Source: Cyanobacteria bacterium FACHB-471
Lineage (GTDB): Bacteria > Cyanobacteriota > Cyanobacteriia > Elainellales > Elainellaceae
Direction of reading: 5' to 3'
Assembly (NCBI GenBank): GCA_014695345.1
Contig: JACJOC010000086.1
Coordinates: 247,713-311,712 of the forward strand
Length of the DNA: 64,000 bases
The notes beneath the pieces were generated by a model. It had not been told where the DNA came from, did no database searches, and saw only the letters and a list, made by a program, of their open reading frames with translations. Below, one piece after another: positions 47,995-56,200 of this stretch. A program made the translations under genes and the position numbers. Numbering within the stretch: position 1 is the first letter of the stretch; the number at the start of each line of letters is the position of its first letter.

Positions 47995-48036
47995 CTACAC
48001 TCCGGTGATGTGACCATTACCAGTCGTCTTTGCTCA
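47995..48036 (-). pseudogene. Detached end of the GGDEF-like domain
   Basis: After TGA at 48036-48034 the same frame continues AKTTGNGHITGV and reaches TAG at 47997-47995. The text ALL-stop-AKTTGN aligns with the ordinary GGDEF ending ALYxAKxxGRN, so the TGA replaces one codon, plausibly CGA. Confidence 0.65.
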
Positions 48037-50442
48037 TAGAAGTGCTGAATTTGCAGCTTGATACAGTGTGTTTAAACTGTCTCCATTTTCGGGATATTGA
48101 GCTACTCCTGCACTAAATGTCAGCCGAGAAGTATCGAGCGATTGGGCTGCCCGTTTAGACGTATTAGAGTTAGGTGTATTAGAGTTAGGCATGCCAGAAT
48201 CTGCAAAAGACTCTTGCCGCAAGGCGTTTAGCAGATTCTTTAACCGCTGTGTACCGTCTTGCTTGTCTATGCCATACACACCAATCACGAACTCTTTCTC
48301 ACTCCAACGAGCCACTACATCTTCTGGCTCAAATGAGCGGCGCAACAGTTCTCCAGTTTGGCGTAGTATTTCATTTGCCGGAGAGTGACTTGTCAGGGAG
48401 TGATGGGGGCGATCGCCAGCCTGCTCAAATTGCTCTAAACCTAGAACAAATAGGCATAGGGGTTGATTATGCCGTTTTGCCAACCGGAGCAACTTATCCA
48501 GCTCTTGAGCTGCCTTTTGCCGAGTTGAAACTTGAGTGAGTGGGTCAGTTTCAGCTAAGTTTTGCAAGAACCGGATTCGTTCTAGACGATTGATGATGCG
48601 CGTGACGAGTTCTGGTCCGACAATCGGTTTACTGACAAAGTCATCGGCACCGACCGAAAATACCTGGTTTACAGTGTCAGCATCGGTATGCGCGGTGAGA
48701 AACAGAATCGGTAAGCTGCTCCAGCGGGAGTCATTTCGGACGATTTGGCAGAGGTCAATGCCGTTAATTTGCGGCATTTCAATATCTAGAATCAGCAGGC
48801 GAGGGGAGGTGGCTTCCAAGGTTTCCCAAAACTGGCGTGGATCGGCAAGGGTTGTGATGTTGAGTCCCCAGGGTTCTAGCAGCGATCGCACAATTGCCAA
48901 CAGCTTTGGATCATCATCAACCACCATCACGCCCGCTTTTGCTTGATCTGCCTGATGTAGAACCTGGTTGATCGATTCCAGCACTTGTGAAAGCGGCAGC
49001 GATTTTTGCAAAAAGGTGCGTCCCCCCAATCGCGCTACCTCCAGCCGTTCCGTTAACTCATTATGTTCGGTGAAAATGATCGCCGGAATGGGAGGAACCT
49101 GTTTATTTAAATCAGCCAATAAAGTGAGGCTTTCTGCCATCGTTGGAGAAATGGCTGGATCTAGGAGCACGATATCGGGCGGTTGTAGATGAATCTTATC
49201 TCTAGCACGGGTCAAGTTCGCTGCAACTTCGGCCCGAAATCCCCAGGCTGGTGCTTCAGCAATGAGTTGGTTGGCTAAGGGGCGATCGCGATCTACAATC
49301 AACAGCAATGGATGCTCGTCTTCGATTGGGGTTTGGGTTGTATCTTCAGTTGTGGAACGTTCAACCTCCTGCCGCAGCAAGCTGACCCACTCTTGCAGAT
49401 AGGTGACTTCATCCTGGCTCAAGGGCGATTCGGTTTTGAGCGTTTGTTCAATCCATCGGGCTAGTTGCGACCCCTCGGATAAGCCAAATGTGCCTAAAGA
49501 ACCTGCTAACGTATGAGCTTCCTGCTTGGCTTGTTGCCATAATTCTGAGTCTAATTGCTGCTGCTGTAGCGCGGAAATGGCTGTTTCTAATACCCCAACC
49601 TGCTCACCCACCCGCTCCTTAAACCGATACCAGACTTTGCTGACCAGTGCCAGAGTTTGCTGTTGAGTCGGCTGACTAATTTGAGCGAGTGAATTTTGGA
49701 TAGAAGAATGGAGTGTTTCTGTGTCTCGCTGCTCTTTTGAGTCTGGGTGGCTTTTTTCGACTTGCTGTTTTCCAAGTTTCAGGCGATAGCCGATGCCATA
49801 AACTGTTTCGATCAAATCGGGCGGGGCACCTTTTGCTTTTAACTTTTGTCGCAGTCCTTTAATGTGAGTCCTAACGGCTTCGTCACTAGGAATTTCTCCA
49901 AATGACCAGAGATTTTCCAAAATTGCCCCACAGCTAAATACACGGCGGCTGTTTCGCAAAAATAGCTCTAGCAGTGCGTATTCTTTAGCTGTGAGCGATA
50001 CTGGTTTGTCACGATATGTTACCTCACAACTTTTGGGGTCAAGCTGCAAGTCTCCCCACTCCAACACTGATTGGGCGATTCCCTGGTTGCGACGCAGCAA
50101 GGCTCGAATTCGGGCGGCTAATTCTTCTGGGTCAAAGGGTTTTACGACGTAATCGTCTGCGCCTGCATCTAAGCCGATCGCCTTGTCTTGGCTACTATTT
50201 CGAGCCGTTAGCAGGAGAATAGGCATTTGATGTCCGTGCGATCGCAACTGTTGGCATAGGCTAATCCCATCTTGTTTAGGCAGCGTCACGTCTAGCAAAA
50301 TCAGGTCATAGGCAAAGGCTTCTGTTAAATCCCAGGCTGCTTCACTTGTTGCGACTGTTTCGACCGTATAGTTTTGGTTGGCAAGTGTTGCGACTAGTGC
50401 TTCGGCTGTGAGTTTGTCATCTTCTACTACTAAAATCTTCAT
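48034..50442 (-). CDS. Multidomain response regulator: REC-wHTH-Hpt-REC-REC-GGDEF-like, late stop
   Basis: About 802 residues from ATG 50442. In order: an OmpR-type receiver (ILVVEDDKLTAEAL ... DLILLDVTLPKQDG ... DDYVVKPFDPEELAARI), a winged helix (DLQLDPKSCEVTYRDKPVSLTAKEYALLELFL ... ETVYGIGYRLKL), an Hpt domain (HTLAGSLGTFGL) and a degenerate receiver near 400-520. A complete receiver follows (VMVVDDDPKLLAIV ... LLILDIEMPQING ... DDFVSKPI), then a GGDEF-like domain in which the signature is RWSEKEF, so it is probably not a cyclase. The frame stops at 48036-48034 after NSALL, short of the usual domain end. It lies upstream of the kinase gene, 88 bases apart. Confidence 0.88.
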   Translation of the reverse strand: MKILVVEDDKLTAEALVATLANQNYTVETVATSEAAWDLTEAFAYDLILLDVTLPKQDGISLCQQLRSHGHQMPILLLTARNSSQDKAIGLDAGADDYVVKPFDPEELAARIRALLRRNQGIAQSVLEWGDLQLDPKSCEVTYRDKPVSLTAKEYALLELFLRNSRRVFSCGAILENLWSFGEIPSDEAVRTHIKGLRQKLKAKGAPPDLIETVYGIGYRLKLGKQQVEKSHPDSKEQRDTETLHSSIQNSLAQISQPTQQQTLALVSKVWYRFKERVGEQVGVLETAISALQQQQLDSELWQQAKQEAHTLAGSLGTFGLSEGSQLARWIEQTLKTESPLSQDEVTYLQEWVSLLRQEVERSTTEDTTQTPIEDEHPLLLIVDRDRPLANQLIAEAPAWGFRAEVAANLTRARDKIHLQPPDIVLLDPAISPTMAESLTLLADLNKQVPPIPAIIFTEHNELTERLEVARLGGRTFLQKSLPLSQVLESINQVLHQADQAKAGVMVVDDDPKLLAIVRSLLEPWGLNITTLADPRQFWETLEATSPRLLILDIEMPQINGIDLCQIVRNDSRWSSLPILFLTAHTDADTVNQVFSVGADDFVSKPIVGPELVTRIINRLERIRFLQNLAETDPLTQVSTRQKAAQELDKLLRLAKRHNQPLCLFVLGLEQFEQAGDRPHHSLTSHSPANEILRQTGELLRRSFEPEDVVARWSEKEFVIGVYGIDKQDGTQRLKNLLNALRQESFADSGMPNSNTPNSNTSKRAAQSLDTSRLTFSAGVAQYPENGDSLNTLYQAANSALL

Positions 50443-50568
50443 GAATTTAAAGCGCAACTTTAAAGCGGCGATCGCCCTAGCAACAAAATAGCAAGAATTT
50501 CCTAGACTGTTTGAGAACATTGCCTGTATCCTGCTGATTACCGATTTTTGAGCAAGATAGGTAGAAGC

Positions 50569-51465
50569 ATGATGTCAGATATTAGTCGTCGCCGAATCCT
50601 GACTACGGGAGCAATTGGGGTAGCTGGATTTGCAGCGGCGATCGCCACTCAAACCGCTCAAGCCAACACCCAAAATCCGCCAGAGCCGCAGGCAAGTGTG
50701 AATCCTAATGGTCGCTTTGCGGGTAAAGTCGTCCTGATTACAGGAGCCACATCTGGAATTGGAGAAGCCACCGCTCGCGCCTTTGCTGCTGAAAGTGCTA
50801 CCGTTCACTTTTGTGGTCGGCGCGAAACCTTAGGAGAGCAGGTGGCTCAAAGTATCCGGGATGGCGGCGGTAAGGCTACTTATCAACGAGCTGACGTGCG
50901 GGTTGAAGAGGATGTGAAATCTTTTGTTGATACCTGTGTGGAGCAATACGGAAAGATTGATATTGCCTTCAACAATGCTGGAATTGAAAGTTCTCCCAAC
51001 ACCATTGCCGATCGCCCCCTAGCTGATTGGATGGATGTCATGATGACTAATGCCACAGGCGTTTTCCTATCTATGAAGTATGAAATTCCCTACATGTTGC
51101 GTCAGGGGGGTGGAGTGATTGTCAATAATGCATCTGTTTCTAGCCATGTCGGCTTTGCCACAATCGCCCCTTACAGTGCCAGTAAACACGCTGTACTCTC
51201 ACTCACGAAAGTGGCAGCGCTAGAATATGCAGATCAAAACATTCGCATCAATTCAATTGCACCAGGTGCAGTCGATACCTCCATGCTACGACGTGCTCTA
51301 GCTGCATGGAATACTGACTTTGAAACTGTTTCACAAGACTATCCGATTAAGCGAATTGTTATGCCTGAGGAGATTGCGAGAAGCGTTATGTTTCTTAGTT
51401 CTGATGATGCAAGCTGCATCACAGGTACAGATTTAGATGCAACAGGCGGTTATCTCACAAAATAA
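50569..51465 (+). CDS. Tat-signal-bearing SDR-family oxidoreductase
   Basis: 298 residues. The N-terminus MMSDISRRRILTTGAIGVAGFAAAIATQTAQA reads as a twin-arginine (SRRRIL) export leader ending AQA. The SDR domain follows: VVLITGATSGIGEATARAF, NNAG, catalytic Ser in VNNASVSSHVGF and Tyr-x3-Lys in PYSASKHAVLS, and the closing EIARSVMFLSSDDASCITGTDLDATGG. SDRs are rarely exported, since NAD(P) is scarce outside the cytoplasm. It may be membrane-held or exported with cofactor. First gene of a three-gene unit. Confidence 0.88.
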   Translation: MMSDISRRRILTTGAIGVAGFAAAIATQTAQANTQNPPEPQASVNPNGRFAGKVVLITGATSGIGEATARAFAAESATVHFCGRRETLGEQVAQSIRDGGGKATYQRADVRVEEDVKSFVDTCVEQYGKIDIAFNNAGIESSPNTIADRPLADWMDVMMTNATGVFLSMKYEIPYMLRQGGGVIVNNASVSSHVGFATIAPYSASKHAVLSLTKVAALEYADQNIRINSIAPGAVDTSMLRRALAAWNTDFETVSQDYPIKRIVMPEEIARSVMFLSSDDASCITGTDLDATGGYLTK

Positions 51466-51483
51466 CTTACGCAGAACATAACA

Positions 51484-52020
51484 ATGGCTAATGGACAAAC
51501 CCGCAAAGATTTTCTGAAATTTGGAGCCGTTTCTGCTGTTTCATTATTTCTGGGAAGTCAGAGTTCTTCTAGAGAGGCGATCGCTCAAACTCCATCAACC
51601 GATCATCCTAATGTGGCGATCGTGCAGCGCTATTATCAAGCCTATGGGCGCGGCGATTTAGCGACAGTTCGAGAAATTTTTGCTCCAGATATTACCTGGA
51701 CTATTCCAGGTCATCACCCTCTAGCTGGAACCAAGCGCGGAGTAGATGAAGTACTTGCTTTTTTTGATCAGCTTGCCAAAGCACAGTTTAAAGCAGAGGT
51801 ACTTTTTCTTGGAGGTAACGATAATTATGTTGTAGATGTACATCGCGGTTGGAGTAATTTGGAGCAAGGCGAAAACATTGATGAGCTGTGGTCGCTGCTA
51901 TTCCGGATTGAAAATAGCCGCATTGCAGAAGCCATTAATTTTCCTGGAAACCAACACGTGGCTGATGCATTTTTCTGGAAGACCTATGATCTGAAGCCCA
52001 TCCCAGACCGATTAGTGTAG
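51484..52020 (+). CDS. NTF2-like/SnoaL-fold protein with N-terminal leader
   Basis: 178 residues. The leader MANGQTRKDFLKFGAVSAVSLFLGS resembles a Tat signal, with RK in place of RR. The domain reads NVAIVQRYYQAYGRGDLATVREIFAPDITWTIPGHHPLAGTKRGVDEVLAFFDQL ... DELWSLLFRIENSRIAEAINF, typical of ketosteroid-isomerase-like folds. These proteins bind or transform small hydrophobic molecules; the substrate is unknown. It starts 18 bases after the SDR stop and ends 15 bases before the aldo/keto reductase, so the three are one operon. Confidence 0.8.
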   Translation: MANGQTRKDFLKFGAVSAVSLFLGSQSSSREAIAQTPSTDHPNVAIVQRYYQAYGRGDLATVREIFAPDITWTIPGHHPLAGTKRGVDEVLAFFDQLAKAQFKAEVLFLGGNDNYVVDVHRGWSNLEQGENIDELWSLLFRIENSRIAEAINFPGNQHVADAFFWKTYDLKPIPDRLV

Positions 52021-52035
52021 TAGAGGATCTTTTTT

Positions 52036-53076
52036 GTGCAATACACCACACTTGGAAAAACAGGTTTAGTTGTTTCACGCCTTTCCTTTGGCGCAATGAC
52101 TTTTGGCGAAGGTCAACTTGTGCCTGGAGTGACCAACGATATTGACCAGATGGCAGCAGATCAAATGATAGGACGAGTCCTGGAGGCTGGAATCAACCTA
52201 TTTGATACGGCAGATGCCTATACCAACGGGCAGTCTGAAATCATTCTTGGTAAAGCTCTAGCAAATCGTCGAGATGAGGTAATCATTGCCACCAAAGCGG
52301 GCTTTCGAGTAGGCAACGCCATTACAGATACAGGTTCCTCCTATCGTCACATCATGGCGGCAGCCGAAGCCAGCCTAAAACGGCTAAACACAGACTATAT
52401 TGATCTCTACCAGCTTCACATTCCTGACCCGATTACCCCCTTAGAGGAAACCTTACGCGCTCTAGAGGACTTGGTGCGGCAGGGTAAGGTGCGCTATATC
52501 GGCTACTCCAACTTCCCATCGTGGAAAGCTGCCAAGATGGTAGGAATTCAGAAACAGTACAACTATGCTCCATTTGTTGTGGCTCAAATGTATTACTCAC
52601 TGTTGGGGCGTGACTTGGAGCATGAAGTGGTTCCCTTTGTGGAAGATGCGGGAATTGGTGTGTTGGTCTGGAGTCCATTAGCAGGTGGCTTTTTGAGCGG
52701 TAAATACACTCGCGACAATCCAAACCCGGAGGGGGCAAGGTTAAATGAGTTTAAACTTCCTCCGATTGATGTGGAACAGGGCTATGACGTGGTGGACGTG
52801 ACTCGCCAAATTGCTCAGGAACATGGGGCTTCCCCGGCACAGGTGGCGATCGCCTGGATTCTCACTAAACCCTTTATCTCTTCAGTTATCGTTGGCGCCA
52901 ACAAAATGCACCAGCTTGAGGACAATCTGAAAGCCGCAGATCTGACCCTCTCCGCCATAGAGATTGAGCAGCTTGATCAGCTAACCACTCCTCGTCCTGT
53001 TTATCCGGGATGGATGCAGCCGATGGGTTGGGATGCCAAAGTGAAATCAGCTTTGGATGGTTCAGATAGTCATTAA
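52036..53076 (+). CDS. Aldo/keto reductase
   Basis: 346 residues, starting with GTG 52036 preceded by AGAGGA. The catalytic tetrad is visible: Asp in GINLFDTADAY, Tyr in DAYTNGQSE, Lys in VIIATKAGF and His in DLYQLHIPDP. The NADPH site is in the C-terminal IAWILTKPFISSVIVGANKMHQLEDNL. The group reduces aldehydes and ketones. No leader is present, so unlike its two upstream partners it should be cytoplasmic. Confidence 0.92.
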   Translation: MQYTTLGKTGLVVSRLSFGAMTFGEGQLVPGVTNDIDQMAADQMIGRVLEAGINLFDTADAYTNGQSEIILGKALANRRDEVIIATKAGFRVGNAITDTGSSYRHIMAAAEASLKRLNTDYIDLYQLHIPDPITPLEETLRALEDLVRQGKVRYIGYSNFPSWKAAKMVGIQKQYNYAPFVVAQMYYSLLGRDLEHEVVPFVEDAGIGVLVWSPLAGGFLSGKYTRDNPNPEGARLNEFKLPPIDVEQGYDVVDVTRQIAQEHGASPAQVAIAWILTKPFISSVIVGANKMHQLEDNLKAADLTLSAIEIEQLDQLTTPRPVYPGWMQPMGWDAKVKSALDGSDSH

Positions 53077-53161
53077 CCTAAATTTCATACCAAATCCATC
53101 TGTAGTAGCGCGTCAAGCTTGAAACGTTGGGTTCTGCTGCGCTAGTAGAGTAGCGGTATTG

Positions 53162-53233
53162 GTAGGGGCGAAGCATTCGGGCACAATCCTTGCCACGGAA
53201 GCACAATTCTTTTGCCGAATGCTTCGCCCCTAC
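53162..53233. repeat. GTAGGGGCGAAGCATTCGG inverted repeat
   Basis: GTAGGGGCGAAGCATTCGG at 53162-53180 is matched exactly by its reverse complement at 53215-53233 around 34 bases. It is the best copy of a family also found at 58479-58550, 60414-60485 and 60720-60791. It lies between convergent genes. Confidence 0.85.
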
Positions 53234-53268
53234 ACCAAATCGTGCTGCTTTACGAAACGGATTCCATA

Positions 53269-56200
53269 TTAGAAGCGGGTCTCGTATTCCAAAATGACGC
53301 GGCTGTCGTCATCCAAGTTAGTAGAACCGCGCAGCAGGAATTCGTCGCTTAGTCGATAGCGCAGACCAAACTGAGTGGGTTCCTGAGCAGTGAGGATTCG
53401 CAGCACTGAGGCAGAGAGGTCGCCGGTGATGTTGACTCCTAGCTCGGCAGCAAGACCAAAGGTTGATTCATTTTCTTCAGAAGTGAGTGTTGTGGGGAAG
53501 AGGCGGAAGTCACTCAGTCCCAATGCGTCGCTAACCAAGTTTTGTACGTTGGTGAGCAGGGCGGAACCGGCCAGGTTGGCGATCGCCAAGGTCGTATCTC
53601 CCCGCCCTAGCGTATCGACAAAACCGCCGCCGATCAGAGCAATGATTTCGTTCTCACCGCGGGAGGGGCTGCTGGTTAGCTCCAGGTTGTCAAACAGTTG
53701 GCTGGCAGGACCAACAACCGATGCCTGAATTTGCACCGTTTCTACTGCGCCAAAGGTGGTAACCGAGCTAGTATCGGCAATCTCGGAGCTGACGAAGGGA
53801 GAGGTGGTGGTGATCGGGGTGCGGGTGATTTCAGGAACGGAAGCAACTAAGCGTACATTCAAAAATGGATCAAGTCCTCGGTTGGGGTCAAAGGTCGCCG
53901 TCTGCTCGTAGCCTCGCGCCAAGTTGAACTGAGTTGTAAACAGGTTCACCTGACCGCTTCGCAGGCTGATTGTGCCATCTGGTCGCAGGTCGTCCAGAGT
54001 GCCGTCGATGTTTAACTCTCCGGTGGCGACAAAGTTGAGTAGCGGTTCACGGGTGACGAGCAGGCGATCGCCCAGCACAATTCGCAGGTCATCCAAACGG
54101 GGCGGTGAGGTAAAGCCTTCTTCAGCAGGTTCTTCTGTGACGACAGGGGTTGCGGCAGCTTCTTGACCACTGCCTGCAAGAGAGACGCGACCGTTTGCCA
54201 GCCGAATTTCACCGCCAATCACCGGGGCGATCGCCGAACCCCTCACCGTCACCTGACCATCTACGCCGCCGTTATAAAGTCCTTTGAAATTAAGCGCCAG
54301 TTGGTCAAGTGTCACCACCAGCGGATTGGCTGGAGTGGACGTTCCCGGTACAAACTCCGTATCAAACGGATTGAAAATCGGAATGATGCCCTGAGCCGTC
54401 ACCTGTCCGTTGCTCAACTGCCCCTGAAGTGAGGCAACCTGAATGCGGCTGCCGTTAAACTCTACCCTGCCTCTAACATCAGTGAGTGGGTCAGGCAGCG
54501 CTCTAGCAGAAAAAGTCGCGCCATCAAACTGAGCAATGCCAGTGGCGATCGGCTCTTTCAAAGTGCCGTCTACTTCCAGGCTGACAAAGCCTTCCCCACC
54601 TTCCCAGGCGACCTGGTCGGTAAACAGATTCAACAGCGCCAGTCCTTCATCTCGCACATCGACATCTAGCCGGATGCTCTTGTCGTCTGATTCTACGTCC
54701 ATAAACGGCAGCGCATAGGGAATGCTGCCTGCGATCGTCAAAGGTTCTGGCTCTGACACCACCACTCGACCGTCAAAGTTGAGTCGCGCATCGTTGTAGC
54801 CAAATACCGTTCGCGCTTCTTGCACAGGCGTGTCGTTGATGCTGCCGTTATTCAGGCTAAATTCGCCCAGCACTTGAGGGTTGCCCAAACTGCCAGCCAG
54901 CGTTGCGGTTGCATCCAGCCCGCCTTCTACATCAACTGGAATTTCGAACAAATCGCGCAGTGCCGCAACCGGAATGTTCTCAGCCCGCAACTGACCAGAC
55001 TGCTGTTCGCCGCCGACCTGTCCTGAGAAGGCTAGCAGCGCTTCATCGGATTCTAATCGCAGGGGCAATAGGGTGAGAACGCCTTCCGCAAAGGTGCCAT
55101 CGACAATGACGCGATCGATGTCGTAGTTCTCCCAGGTCCAGCCTTCGCCCAATAGGTTAAAGTCCAGCGCTACGCCTGTTTGGGGTGAGCCGGAAAGATT
55201 GAGCTCAGCCGTAAAGGTGCCTTCCAGTTCTGAGAGGTCAGGCAAGATTGAGGCAGCTTCGCGCTGCTCAATTTGCTGATCCCGCAGAGCCACAATTTCT
55301 GAGAATCGGCGCAGTTGGGTAATCAGCGGTTCATCTGGAACGCTAATCGGAATCGGCGCAACGGCAGAGGCATTGCCGTAGGTGGGTGGCGCGATGCCCC
55401 TGGAAAAGTCCGCCAGTTCAAAGATTTGCAGAGTTTCGAGAATGTCCTGGACCGTGCCCTGGTCGGCAATAATCTGCCCCTCAAACTGAGAACCGGCATT
55501 CTGGTCAACATTGCCCGTAATCAGGTAACGACTGCCACCGCGCAGCAGTTCACCACCTGTCAGGCTGGCTACCCCATTGGCGTAGCGAATTCGTCCGGCA
55601 AAGGAATCGGCTCTGAGATAGCCCAAAGCCGGACGGGCGATCGCCACTTCACCCACAGTTGCATAAGTATTCAGGTTAATATCCAGATTGCCCGTCAGTT
55701 CGCCACCCACTTCTCCTAGCCCAACAGTGGCGGCTGGTGTGAGGTTGAGAATTTCTAGCGGGAATCTTTCCAGATTTGCCAGGAGGCGATCGCCCTCCCG
55801 TCTACCCTGGGCGATCGCCTGATCGCGCTGCACAAAGAAGGAGATTGGGCGATTGTTGCCATCTAGCGCTACTGCAATCCGATCCTGGTTGCCCCTCAGG
55901 TCGAGCCGTAACCCTTGCCCCCCGGCATAGCGAACATCGCCAGAGAGCACCGGATCAAAGGCGACGCCATTTAGCACGAAATTATTCAGCCCGGTTCTTC
56001 CGACCACGTTGAGCGCAGCGGGAGTGCCCGTGATGCGTCCGGCAAAGTCAGCTAGTCCTGCAACCTGGATGTTCTGCGGAGTTTGTACAGGCAGCGCTGC
56101 CAGGTTGTAGTCCTGAAGCTGCACGTTCAGGTCGATGTTAGAAACCGCAGGCGCACCTGCACCCTGGAGCCGTGCGGCAATAAAGCCATTGGCGCTAAAG

